Assembly: GCA_965153355.1 (NCBI GenBank)
Contig: OZ231128.1
Span: 18,042,001 to 18,106,000, forward strand
Direction: 5' to 3'
DNA: 64,000 nt
From: Flaccisagitta enflata
Taxonomy: Eukaryota > Chaetognatha > Sagittoidea > Aphragmophora
In this document: in pieces, positions 11,858 to 24,403 of the stretch
How the letters are laid out: each line of letters opens with the position of its first letter
Numbering within the stretch: position 1 is the stretch's first letter
Notes under the pieces: model-generated
Databases searched by the model: none
What the model was told of the DNA's origin: nothing
The model's input: the letters and a program-made list of their open reading frames with translations, nothing else
Translations under genes and position numbers: made by a program

Positions 11858-12640
11858 TTTGGAATGCAACATAAGAAACCTTTATGTATCGGCTCCTGAG
11901 TATTGTAGCAAGATGGGGATTGCACCATTGGATAGAGCACAAAAAAACTATTTTTTCAATATTTTCTCTGATATTATGATGCAACATGATGTATCTCTAC
12001 CACAATGCGAGTGAAAACTTTGAAATTTCCAAGACTTAAAAATTGGCTGTGTGATTCTCCTTCTGAAAAAAAGGAGGTTGAAAAGATCAAATATATGCCA
12101 ATCATGAGGCTTCCCTATGATTTTCTGATCAAGTTTTAAAACAAATTTGTTTCATGGTTCAGTCTGCCCCATGATTGCCAATTATTTGATCTTTTCAACC
12201 GCCTCATCTTTTCTAGAAGGAAAATCAGACAGACAATTTTTGAGTGTTCGAGATTTCAATGTTTTTACTGGCATTGTGGTAGAGACCCTACATATAGCAT
12301 CATAAAATCATAAGAAAAACAGAACAAGGCCGGATACACGGCTACCCCAGTCGCGTGCGGGTGGGCAGGGGCCGTAATTGAGGTTACCAGATCATTTGGG
12401 CAGGAGCAGTGATGCAAAAAATACCCAAAAACCCCAAAAAAGTAAAGTGTGACAGACCGACGGACGGACTGACGGTCGGACGGACGGACGGACCGACAAA
12501 GCGGGGTGTAGAGTCGCGTAGCACGCGACTAAAAAATAGTTTTTCGTGCTTTATCCTATGGTGCAATCCCCATCTTGCTACATTGCTCAGGAGCCAAGAT
12601 ATATAGGTTTCTTATGTTGCGTTCCAAAAAAATCATATTG
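11858..12640. mobile_element. Long foldback element interrupted by a hairpin element
   Basis: 11858-12130 is matched in reverse complement by 12155-12640. The phrase GTAGCAAGATGGGGATTGCA occurs near 11906-11925, with its complement near 12564-12583. The right arm is interrupted by the HINE-like copy 12323-12535, so the foldback is older than that insertion. Confidence 0.8.
12323..12535 (-). mobile_element. Complete HINE-like element, GTCGCGTGC subfamily, nested in a foldback arm
   Basis: AACAAGGCCGGATACACGGC, AGTCGCGTGCGGGTGGGCAG, AAAGTAAAGTGTGAC, an ACGG tract, and a hairpin AGTCGCGTAGCACGCGACT at 12512-12530. The host arm resumes directly after the poly-A. Confidence 0.9.
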
Positions 12641-12904
12641 TATTGCCCTCGGGCGACTGGTTCATTCAGTCGGACATCAGACTATTGAATCAAATCATCA
12701 ACGACCAAACATCCATTCCAGGGATGGGCTGAAAGGTGACCAATAAAAATCAAAGAGAATTGAATGTGTTGAATTTGCCAGACAATCAGTACCCCAGGTA
12801 TCATGGCAGCATTTGCCCATTTAGTCCAAATGGACATCACTAGGGTCCGAATCAGACCATCGAAATGATGGTAGTCATAATCTATCACAGAAGTTAGTGA
12901 AACA

Positions 12905-13392
12905 ACGACTTTGGAGTGTGTCAAAGTCGCTGATTTTAGCGACTTTATGACCACTGAAAACACGGGAAATTTGAAGTCGTTGAAATTAACGATTTTAACA
13001 ACAAATGATTTTAACCATCTTTTTCCACATTTAGAGACCAGGAGTATGCCAATTTTTTTCTTTCCAATGCTTATCAGCCCAAGGGGCATATTTGACCAAA
13101 AACTGACGAAAATCGAAGAGCACGTATTTTGAAAAAAATAAGAAAAACATCTTTTTTTCAGTTTTTTCATATATAAGGATGCCATGAAATCGCTAAAGTC
13201 GGCGATTTTAACAACACCAAAATGGGCAGTCGTCGATATTAGCGATTTCAATTATACCAAGCTGACTTAACTTTTTTGGGGTTTTCGCGGTCTTTGGCCT
13301 CACTGCTCTTGCCCAAATGATCAAGTGACCTCAAATACAGCTCCTGCCCACCTGCACGTGACTGGGGTAGCCGTGTATCCCGCCTTGTTTGA
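12905..13392. mobile_element. AT-rich module plus distal end of a HINE-like element
   Basis: 12905-13262 is an inverted relative of 7782-8130 (shared GACTGCCCATTTTGGTGTTG). It runs into TTTGGCCTCACTGCTC, GACTGGGGTAGCCGTGTATC and CCGCCTTGTT, the distal end of a hairpin element whose hairpin is missing. Confidence 0.65.
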
Positions 13393-13589
13393 AACTGTAC
13401 CCTGTATAAAAATGTCAAATTTGCCATTATCTTACCTCTTAGGGTGCTTTAAATGCCTTGTAATGAATGAAAACATAAACATGGAGAAAATTGGCAACAT
13501 TTTGAAATTGCAATAAGGGGATCATACCCAAATTAGGTATCAAATGAATTGCATCCAAATCAAATCTTACTACTACCCAAAAATACTTT

Positions 13590-15190
13590 TTATAAGCACA
13601 CACTTTTTTCGGCTGAGGCTGAGTGTGCTTAGCAAACTCACTTTAGGCTAAAATTTGCTTTAATGCGTGCTTATCATTTATCAATAAATAATTATCCTAT
13701 CAGTATAGAACAAAGTACACAATAGGGAATAGAAAACAAGATAGTATAGAATAAAGTATAGTATAAAATATAGTAATGTATGTATTTTGTACCAAAATTA
13801 TACAGTATCTTTCACTGACGTTATTCTATTTTCATATAAACCATGGGAAAAGATTTGTATCTTGATTCAATATAGATTTTTAAAACTTTAATGTTATTTA
13901 ATATCATGATAAATTATTCTTTTTTGGTGGTCCTCAATATTGTTACTGTCGGGTGTGTCAATATGCAAAAGGTCTTTTGATCAGCTCATCATCATCAGGG
14001 AGTATGAAGACACTAATTACAAGACACTTACCGTTTTTATTTTTTTCAATTTCAATCATCTTCCGTTTTTTTAGCGTATGTAAAGATTGTCAAAAATATA
14101 TATACTTTTAGCGACTGCACTCAGTTTTGTTGAAAATGAGACTAATAAATCATTTTAAAAATTATGTTTTTTCTATTACTAAATCATCTTGTATAAAAGC
14201 AGAAGATTTTGACTAATTTTTTATAGTATAAAGAATAAAAAAACCAATATGTTTTAATTCTTTTCCTTGTCATCAATAATCCAAGTGCAAAACCAGCTGC
14301 ACTACAATATACAAATTAGGGGCTAAATGGGGATTTAGAAAAAAACGGAAGATAAATGAAATTTGAATAGAAAACAAGGCCAACACCTATAAGTCGCGTG
14401 CAAGATTTACAGGGTAAGAAGGGACTTAGAATGACTTAAAATGACTTAGAATGACTTAGAACGACTTAGAATGACTTAAAATGTCCAAAAAAGACTTAAA
14501 CTGTCTAAAAAACCTAATGACCAAAAATGACTTGAAATAACTTAAAATGACTTTGAATAACTTAAAATGACTTAGAATGACTCAAAATGACTTAGAATAA
14601 CTATTAATGACTAAAAAAGACTTAAAATGACCTAAGAGTTGACGCTTTATTACAAAAAAAGTAAAGTGTGACGGACCGACGGACGGACGGACGGACGGAC
14701 CGACCGACGGACGGACGGACCGACGGACGGACCGACAAAGCGGGGTGTAGAGTCGCGTGCACGCGACTAAAAACGGTAAGTGTCTTAAAATTTATGTCCC
14801 AATAATCCCTGATGATGACCATCTGATCGAAAAACTTTTTGCATATTGACACACCCGATTGTTACAGTAATAAATTCTTATCAACAATAGTATCTAAGCA
14901 ATAATATTCTTAGTATTAGAAATTCAACTATTTCTATCACTATCAAAATCCTGAATATTCTAACAGATTGATATGATAGTTAATTTCAAAATCTATCAAA
15001 GTTTCCTTTGGTTTTTTATGAATTTCCAACCAAAAATATTTAAAAATTAGCATATTTTAAAAAATTCCCCCTAAAAATTTTCAAATCAGAAATCTCGAGC
15101 AGTAGCGTGCTTAGCAATGTGCTTAAATTTTCCCAATATCTGAGGCTGGGCGTGCTTATAAAAGAGGTGCTTATATCAAAAAAAGTGTAC
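13590..15190. mobile_element. 1.6-kb foldback element with ATAAGCAC ends
   Basis: Ends are inverted (TATAAGCACACACTTTTTT at the left; GTGCTTATATCAAAAAAAGT at the right). The inner arms 13945-14040 and 14770-14880 also match in reverse complement (GTGTGTCAATATGCAAAA and its complement). The loop holds the hairpin element 14373-14773. Confidence 0.75.
14373..14773 (-). mobile_element. HINE-like element with internal (GACTTAAAAT)n minisatellite
   Basis: ACAAGGCCAACACCTATAAG, TCGCGTGC, then about 20 diverged ATGACTTAAA units, AAAGTAAAGTGTGACGG, an ACGG/ACCG tract, and the palindrome AGTCGCGTGCACGCGACT. The internal array replaces the TGGGCAG region of the short form. Confidence 0.88.
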
Positions 15191-15239
15191 TAAATAGCAA
15201 TATTTATTTGTTCATGTTACTGGAGCTAAATTTACCGTG

Positions 15240-15560
15240 AAAACCATATCTATAAATTTTTCGCCTAAATGTTGAACATGTCACTGGTTCTCAAGTTTTA
15301 CAGGGTAGACACAAACAACTACAAACGACGACTCACTACACGACAACAAAAATTTAAGGCTACGTTATAGGCCACCTCGAGAAAAAAACTAAGTGGCCAA
15401 AAACGGCTGTATAGAAGATCAATTCCATCCATGCGGACTTGCGGAGCATGACAATCAAAGAAACAGCGCTAGGCAATCCACCGCAAGCTAACAACTAAAC
15501 AAGGCCGGATATACGGCTCCATCGACTCACGCTCACAAAGCAACATTGAGGATGGACTGA
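15240..15560. mobile_element. Degraded fragment of the GTCCTCGAC repeat family
   Basis: Shares TCTCAAGTTTTACAGGGT, ACGACGACTCACTACACGA and GGCTACGTTATAG with the larger copies. The hairpin is not preserved (CACCTCGAG in its place). Confidence 0.5.
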
Positions 15561-15875
15561 CAGATAGCCACACTTTTCTCCATTGTAGCGCTGAAGACAC
15601 AGTGCACATTTTTTGGGGGACATAACAGTTTATCCGTTTCTGTTTAGTGTATGTATGTTAACACCCCTGACATAATTAGGCGAACCGGGAACATATGCCC
15701 TAGAGAGTGAAATATCGGCCCAAGCTCTGCAAGATTTGACATAGAGATAGCTAAAATGTCATATTTTAACACAGTAGAGCAACATACGGGGATTATTCAC
15801 TGGTAGAAGGGTGAGAAGGTGATAAGTCGGAAATGGCAAATCAGAGTGTGACGGATTTTCCCAGAAATATTTTAA

Positions 15876-16031
15876 AACAAGGCCGGATACACGGCAATCC
15901 AGTCGCGGATGGTTGGGCAGGAGCAGTAATGGGTAAACCGATCGCAATTCAAAAATGTTTCGGACGGACGGACGGACCGACGGACCGACCAACACGGCAA
16001 GGTGTAGAGTCGCGTGTCCGCAACTAAAAAA
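15876..16031 (-). mobile_element. Complete HINE-like element, GTCGCGGA subfamily
   Basis: AACAAGGCCGGATACACGGC, CCAGTCGCGGATGGTTGGGC, an ACGG/ACCG tract, and hairpin AGTCGCGTGTCCGCAACT with one G-T pair. The distal GTCGCGGA and the stem agree except at that position. Confidence 0.85.
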
Positions 16032-16184
16032 GATGGCACAACCCTACAGCTACTTTTTCGCAGCCTATACCCAAGTTTTTTGGCCTTTGATATCTAACAA
16101 GGCCAACACCTATAAGTCGCGTGCAGGACAAAAATAACTGAACTGGCCTGACTCCTAATTATATCTTTCTATCGAGAATCAGAC

Positions 16185-17095
16185 TTAAACCAGACCCAAA
16201 CCAGACCCAAACCAGACCCAAACCAGACCCAAACCAGACTCAAACCAGACTCAAACCAGACTCAAACCAGACTCAAACCAGACTCAAACCAGACTCAAAC
16301 CAGACTCAAACCAGACTCAAACCAGACTCAAACCAGACTCAAACCAGACTCAAACCAGACTCAAACCAGACTCAAACCAGACTCAAACCAGACTCAAACC
16401 AGAATTAAACCAGACCGAAACCAGACCTAAACCAGACATAAACCAGACCTAAACCAGACCTAAACCAGACCTAAACCAGACTTAAACCAGCAGACTTAAA
16501 CCAGCAGACTTAAACCAGCAGACTTAAACCAGCAGACTTAAACCAGCAGACTTAAACCAGCAGACTTAAACCAGCAGACTTAAACCAGCAGACCTAAACC
16601 AGCAGACCTAAACCAGCAGACCTAAACCAGCAGACTTAAACCAGCAGACTTAAACCAGCAAACTTAAACCAGCAGACTTAAACCAGCAGACTTAAACCAG
16701 CAGACTTAAACCAGCAGACTTAAACCAGCAGACTTAAACCAGCAGACTTAAACCAGCAGACTTAAACCAGCCGACTTAAACCAGCCAACTTAAACCAGCT
16801 GACTTAAACCAGCAGACTTAAACCAGCTGACTTAAACCAGCTGACTTAAACCAGCAGACTTAAACCAGCTGACTTAAACCAGCTGACTTAAACCAGCTGA
16901 CTTAAACCAGCTGACTTAAACCAGCTGACTTAAACCAGCTGACTTAAACCAGCTGACTTAAACCAGCTGACTTAAACCAGCTGACTTAAACCAGCTGACT
17001 TAAACCAGCCAATTTAAACCAGTCACCTTAAACCAGCAGACTTAAACCAGCAGACTTAAACCAGCCAATTTAACCCAGCCGATTTAAACCAGCCA
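16185..17095. repeat. CCAGACT / CCAGCAGACTTAAA minisatellite
   Basis: 10-bp units (AACCAGACTC) change at about 16480 into 14-bp units (TTAAACCAGCAGAC), with later variants GCTGAC and GCCAAT. This gradient of variants is typical of array growth in place. Confidence 0.95.
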
Positions 17096-17119
17096 ACACC
17101 TATAGACAATACAAAAATG

Positions 17120-17465
17120 TTAAGTGACCAAAATGACCAAAAATGACCAAAAATGACCGAAAATGACCGAGAATGACCGAAAATGACCGAGAATGACCGA
17201 AAATGACCGAAAATGACCGAAAATGACCGAAAATGACCGAAAATGACCAAAAATGACCAAAAATGATCAAAAATGACCAAAAATGACCAAATATGAACAA
17301 ATATGACCAAAAATGACCAAAAATGACCAAAAATGACCAAAAATGATCATAAATGATAAAAAATGACCAAAAATGATCAAAAATGACCAAAATGACCAAA
17401 ATGACCAAAATGACCAAAAATGACCAAAAATGACCAAAAATGATAAAAAATGACCAAAAACAACC
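17120..17465. repeat. (AAAAATGACC)n minisatellite
   Basis: About 34 units of 10 bp (AAAAATGACC/AAAAATGACCG). It produces long reading frames (WSFLVIFGHF) on the minus strand that are not genes. Confidence 0.95.
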
Positions 17466-17639
17466 AATAATTCTCAAAAACACCAAAAAAATGATTCAAA
17501 ATAACTCCAGACGACCCAAACTGACAAAAAACGACGTAAAAAAGCAAAGTGTTACGGACGGACGGACCGACCGACGGACGGACGGACCGACGGAGCGGGT
17601 TGTAGAGTCGCGTGCACGCGACTAAAAACCCATTCTGTA

Positions 17640-18090
17640 GAGTGTAGATAAAACTAACAGGAGGTCAAAGAAATGGGCAGGGGCAGCCCTTGATGCTAAA
17701 AAAATGTGCAATAAGAAACTTGGTAATAATGGACAAAGTGGAACTGTCCTTCATCAGAGAATGGCTATGAAATAGGATTTCAACCTATTCTTTTTGGTAA
17801 TTTTAACTGAACTTGGACGGAATTTACCTTAGTCCATGTGTACATATCCCAAAGTACCATTTAAATCACTTTGTCAGGCTCAAATACATGAAATTCAACC
17901 CCAGTTCGCCTTATTTTGTCAGGGGTGTTACATCAATTGTATTATCAAAAAATATTTTTGCTTCTCTCGCTTGATTTGCAAGAGGGATCCAATAATGATT
18001 CATGCCGAGGGAATGCAATGAAATGCCTTTCATTTCCATGGCAACTGAGGCAAAGAGTATTGATTTATCAATATTTCCACTTCTAGAGAA
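17640..18090. other. No gene recognised
   Basis: Unique-looking sequence with only short ORFs. Confidence 0.5.
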
Positions 18091-18094
18091 ATAT

Positions 18095-18349
18095 GGGTGT
18101 GTTTCTAGTGATAATCAAAAACGTGTTTGCTCACGTTGAACTCGTTTTCAGTGTGAACACATGTTCATGAACTTTAGCTATCTCACAAAGAAGTGAGCTA
18201 AGTGAGAGAGCGAGCCCATGGATCGAGCAAGTGTAGCTTAGCGGAGCGCTGCAGAGCGAATGAGCGGAGTGAGCAGTGCGAGCGAACGAACATAACGAGC
18301 GACCGAGTGGCCCGTTAAAAAACGCGATTGTCTGGCTAGAAACCCGCCC
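18095..18349. mobile_element. MITE with GGGYGTGTTTCTAGT ends, copy 1
   Basis: Ends GGGTGTGTTTCTAGT and CTAGAAACCCGCCC are inverted. Inside are AACGCG near both ends and a GAGCGAGT-rich core. A closely related copy lies at 49052-49320. Confidence 0.8.
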
Positions 18350-18794
18350 TATGCCTCTTGATGGAAAGCCGGAATAAACGGCCTACTTCGTCATATGAAG
18401 AACTTCAGGTGGAAGAGGAGGAAATTGAAATGCATTACTGAAATGAATTTATGACCACATAAGTCAGATTTACAAATTAAGCATCGGCGTGTTTTGATTA
18501 TGCAAGAAAAGTAACAGTTAAGTGTTTTCAAACCGGGAATTTCTATTTCTCAAGCATAGACGGGTGCTAAAAACGCATGTAGATATAGATGGGCAGGGGC
18601 TCTGATGCAAATGCTTTTGTTATTGAAGGCAGCTTAATTCGAAGAGAACCTCGAACATGACAATAAATTTAGAAACAAGTACTTTGGAAGGACAATGATT
18701 TTGCTATAATATTAGTTAAATAAAATAATGTCTCATCTCATTGTGCACAGAGATGATTCAATTACATCCCATCCAGAATTTTTTCTCTATTTTG

Positions 18795-18965
18795 GTTGCG
18801 GACAAGCAACTCTATACGAGGCTTTGTCCATCCGTCGGTCCGTCCATGAGTTAAAAAGTGCGCATTTTTGATGCTGCAGTTGGGATTGGTGGTGTAGGGT
18901 GTGGATGGGGGCTACACGCCCCTGCCTACCTACAAGCTAACGAGCTAACTACAACTGATGACCAA
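18795..18965 (+). mobile_element. Degraded HINE-like element, GTTGCGGA subfamily
   Basis: Hairpin GGTTGCGGACAAGCAACT, CTCTATACGAGGCTTTGTCC, a short GTCC tract; the distal ACAACTGATG end is decayed. Confidence 0.7.
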
Positions 18966-18969
18966 AAAA

Positions 18970-19665
18970 GAGAAAAAGGAAGCAATAACAAAAAATAAGA
19001 ACACGATAATAATCAGTAAAAACAAATTGAAACTGTTTTTGTTCTTTTTGTAAGTGCGCGCTTATCTGAAAATTATGCATCTGGCTTTAGAAGTCTGACG
19101 ACTGAGCAAACTCAAAGAGGAAAAGAAAACTCATTGGAGCAAAGAAAAAAAGCATTAGGCACGTTGAACAATTAGTTAAATAGCGATGGAAACTGAACGA
19201 GGTCTCGCCTTCTTAAACAAATCTCCATCCCAAAATGAGGTAGTGTTCGACCAGGCCAGTCATTAAGTGGGTCAGTCAGTCAGTCAGTTGCACTTTAAAA
19301 TTGCGGATGTTTAAAAAAAGCGACTCACATATTTAAGATAGTACCATGGAGCACGCGACTACTACTCTGTTGGTCTTGTGCTTGATAGACTTAGATATAG
19401 AAATTAAGATTGTCTTGAATAAACGGCAACATGCGTCACGTGAGCGGGATAAGGCAGTAGTATGGGGGAGGCTTTCATAGGTCAAGAAAAATATTCGGCC
19501 ATGACTGCGAGTGATTTAGGCTTCAGGAAGGTCTTCTCTATCACATCATAGGATTTTTTTTTAATCTTAAAATGTTTAATATTTTCTATGTTTTGCCAGA
19601 TAAGTTGAATGGTTGTAGCCCATCTTTAATTCTTGTGAAAGAATCATATCCCTTCCAGAATTTCC
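18970..19665. other. No gene; a decayed hairpin-element end near 19260-19370
   Basis: GGTCAGTCAGTCAGTCAGTT and a later GAGCACGCGACT are remnants. The rest is unassigned. Confidence 0.4.
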
Positions 19666-19670
19666 GTTCA

Positions 19671-19864
19671 TTTGATAGGTCGCACTGTATGCTTTGTTCA
19701 AGGAAAAAGCTTAAAAACAACAGTCCTCGACTGTAGTCTATTTGGTGTCCGACCCGGCTACTCAAGTCTGACCCGGCTACTCAGTCTGACCCGGCTACTC
19801 AGTCTGACCCGGCTACTCAGTCTGACCCGGCTACCAATTGCATACCTTGAAGTCCAAAAAAAAA

Positions 19865-19895
<31 letters not shown>

Positions 19896-21247
19896 ATTTT
19901 TTTTCAAAAAAAAAATTTCTCAAGTCCAAGAAATAATATTACTAGATACATCATAAATACCCTTATATTTTCTTAACCAATACTCAGAATTTACTGAAAT
20001 CTTGCAGGGGAGCTTTAATTGATGCAATGAACCTTCACAACAAGTTTGAACAACATTGGTGAACCTTTACTACCATTCCCCTATGTAAATTGCACAAGTC
20101 TAGGAATTAATATTACTAGCAAAATACCCTTATATCTTCTAAACCAATACTCAGAATTATCTGAAATCTTGCAGGGGAGCTTTAATTGATGCAATAAACC
20201 TTCATAACAAGTTTGAACAACATTGGTGAACCTTTACTACCCTTCCCCTATGTAAATTGCACAAGTCCAGGAATTAATATTACTACAAAAATAATAGGCA
20301 AAGGGTATTAAATATTTATGAATGTTGTTGAAAGTTAGTACACAGGTTAGTAATGCCCTCAAAATAACACTGACCTAGTTTCACTAACATTTCAGTTGTG
20401 GTTCTCAAGTTTTTAAGGGTTGACACGACGACAACAACAAACGACGACTCACTACACAATCAAGGCTATGTTATAGTCCTCGACGTAAACTGATCGTCGA
20501 GGACAAAAAAAAAAAATCTTTTTTCAAAAAAAAAATTTTTTTCGAAAAAAAAATCTAAAGTCCAGGAAATAATGTTACTAGATACATCATAAATACTCTT
20601 ATATTTTCTTAACCAATATTCAGAATTTACTGAAATCTTGCAGGGGAGCTTTAATCGATGCAATGAACCTTCACAACAAGTTTGAACAACATTGGTGAAC
20701 CTTTACTACCCTTCCCCAATGTAAATTGCACAAGTCCAGGAATTAATATTACTAGCAAAATACCCTAATATCTTCTAAACCAATACTCAGAATTATCTGA
20801 TATCTTGCAGGGGAGCTTTAATTACTACAATGAACTTCCAAAACAAGTTTAAACAACATTGGTGAACCTTTACTACCCTTCCCCTATGTAAATTGCACAA
20901 GTCCAGGAATTAATATTACTACAAATATAATAGGCAAAGGGTATCAAATATTTATGAATGTTGTTGAAAGTTGGTACACAGGTTAGTAATGCCCCAAAAA
21001 CAACACTGACCAAGTTTCATCAACATCTCAGTTGTGGTTCTCAAGTTTTTAAGGGTTGACACGACGAACAACACACGACTCACTACACAATCAAGGCTAT
21101 GTTATAGTCCTCGACGTAAACTGATCGTCGAGGACAACAAAAAAATCATTTTTTTCTTACGTCACTGTTGGTTGTTGTTGTCAAATGCTGAAAGAAAATT
21201 CGATTCTTCTCTTTTTAAGTAGAACTATATAGTGCGACCTATCAAAC
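19671..21247. mobile_element. Outer element with TTTGATAGGTCGCACT inverted ends, containing nested repeats
   Basis: Left TTTGATAGGTCGCACT (19671-19686) and right AGTGCGACCTATCAAA (about 21231-21246) are exact inverse copies. Nearly all of the interior is the GTCCTCGAC repeat (19705-21135). Confidence 0.75.
19705..21135 (+). mobile_element. GTCCTCGAC hairpin repeat, tandem two-unit copy
   Basis: Begins with CAGTCCTCGACTGTAG and a GGCTACTCAGTCTGACCC tandem array (19750-19830). Two ~620-bp units then follow, each closing with the hairpin GTCCTCGACG..CGTCGAGGAC (20475-20504 and 21107-21135). An A/T homopolymer tract follows the first hairpin, as it follows the GGCTACTCAG array. Confidence 0.8.
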
Positions 21248-21249
21248 AA

Positions 21250-22215
21250 TTTGAAATTTTACCAGGAATTTGAATCTTTACACAAAACTTGAAAGATTTT
21301 GAAGTGAAAAGATTTATGGCAAAAACATGGTTGTAGAGCTATTTTGAAGGGCATCTATTAACACTAATAGAAACACTTTAAGAAACAGAGAAAGTCTTCC
21401 TGATGACAAAACCAATGGCCATCAAGACCGAGTATTTAATACTGCCGGCAAATGTTTTCCCCGTGGCGTGGTTGGTGGATAATGGATTATTTCATTTCTA
21501 TGTTATTACCAACATTATCTTCCATATGGATGACGCATCAAGAATGAAGAAGACATCCACTTTAACGTTTTCAAACAAAATCAAATTGGTTTTAACCATC
21601 TTAGGCGCAGCAAGGTAAAGCTCACGTCAAACACTAGTTGGTGACGTCAAAAACGAGTGAAAGATCTTCTTTGGAATAGAGGATTTATACATATACATGT
21701 ATAAATACGAGAGGTACAATGGCAACACAAAGTAGCAAATGGCTGAGTTTGGTGAAGAGAAAGAAAACACAACACACAAAAGGTTGAAAAAGAAAGGGGG
21801 AAAAAAAACTTCATTTCTCCTCCGAGCATGTATGACAATATTGAGCTTCCTGGAAACAGACCAAAACAAATATTCTCAAATCTAACGTAAACAGAGGGAG
21901 CAGAAATTGATTCTGTTAATTCCAAAGTAGATCCAATCCAGTTTCCAGCCAAATATGTATATACATCCATGTTTTGAGTGTAGAAAAGAATGGAGTTAGA
22001 ATTTGTTGAAGAATAAAGAAGTATTTTTAGATTTTTCAACCACTTATTCAATACGAAAGAAGTGATTCTCGATAAAATTTACATATATATGTACATGTTG
22101 TTGGACAACATTCCTTAAATCCATAACAAAAGGCGGACAATCACTGTGTTAGCGGGTTCAGGTCAAACCATTCCACAAAATTTGGTTTTCTTGCATCATA
22201 TACGTGCGCTCCTTC
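21250..22215. other. No gene recognised
   Basis: AT-rich sequence with short ORFs; nothing I can name. Confidence 0.5.
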
Positions 22216-22399
22216 ACAGACGTTGAAAAGAAGATCACTCAAAGAAAAAGATTTGGATATTTTTTCAAAGTTTTCTTTTTTCACTCTTGTTAAGTTTGAT
22301 GAATCAACGAGACGAATCGAGGAAACACAATCAGTAGTAGAAAAGAGACTTAAGAACATCTCTCAGCGACATCGCCAATTTTTCTTTCTTTTCTTTTTC

Positions 22400-23853
<1,454 letters not shown>

Positions 23854-23864
23854 CTGGGAGTTTG

Positions 23865-23947
23865 ACGCAATAGAGAATTCGCAAAATTGACGCTACCGAG
23901 AATTGGTGTTTTTGACGCAATAGAGAATTCTCTATTGCGTCAAAATG
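23865..23947. repeat. GACGC..GAGAATTC palindromes bordering the giant (CT)n array
   Basis: A perfect 36-bp palindrome at 23912-23947 (half site TTTTGACGCAATAGAGAA). Two related half-sites lie just before it (GACGCAATAGAGAATTC at 23864-23880 and TTGACGCTACCGAGAATT at 23886-23903). Confidence 0.9.
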
Positions 23948-23989
23948 GTAAAAAGATTTCCATGCTCATAACTGAGAATTCCCACACCC

Positions 23990-24230
23990 TCCTCTTCTTT
24001 CTCTCACTCTCTCTCTCTCTCGCTCTCTCTCTCTTCTTTTCTCTCTCTTTCTTTCTTTTTCTTCCATTCTTTTTCTTTTTTTTTCTATCTTTCTTTTTTC
24101 ATTTTTTTTTCTTTCTTTTTTCATTTTTTTTCCCTTCTCTCTTAGTTTCCTTCTTTCTTATTTTCCTTCTTTCTTACTTTCTTTCTTTCTCACTCACTCA
24201 CTCACTACTTCACACGCTCACTCTTCCTAA
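23990..24230. repeat. Degraded pyrimidine-rich tract
   Basis: CT- and TTTC-rich, ending CTCACTCACTCACTC. Probably a decayed extension of the (CT)n array. Confidence 0.8.
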
Positions 24231-24284
24231 AGACAAGTACAGTTGAAACCCACAATAATGGATGTCAGGGAAGCAATAAATTTG

Positions 24285-24403
24285 ACGGCTAGATGAATGG
24301 ACACAGAGATCGAAAGATAGATGGATGGACAGATGGATGGATGGACAAATGGACAAAAGGATGGATATACCCTTTGATAGAGATGCGAGGATGTATCTAA
24401 AAC
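24285..24403 (-). mobile_element. Decayed HINE-like end, AGATGCG subfamily
   Basis: A GGATGGAC tract, CCTTTGATAG, and a decayed hairpin AGATGCGAGGATGTATCT with two mismatches. A mariner-like end GTACAGTTGAAACCC lies just before, near 24238. Confidence 0.6.

Larger units (their letters stand above)
16096..17628 (-). mobile_element. 1.5-kb HINE-like element filled with three minisatellites
   Basis: Same ends as the short copies: AACAAGGCCAACACCTATAA at left, AGCGGGTTGTAGAGTCGC and palindrome AGTCGCGTGCACGCGACT at right. Inside are an AACCAGACTC-unit array (about 16190-16480), a TTAAACCAGCAGAC/GCTGAC array (about 16480-17090) and an AAAAATGACC array (about 17120-17460). CCAACACCTATA recurs at 17094-17105, as if a second left end had been captured. 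Confidence 0.85.

Noticed and set aside
16185-17095. Regular short repeats that might suggest CRISPR
   Set aside because: Units are 10-14 bp without spacers; animal genome; typical minisatellite.
17056-17486. Minus-strand ORFs rich in WSFLVIFGHF
   Set aside because: Ten-base minisatellite read in phase; looks membrane-like only by chance.
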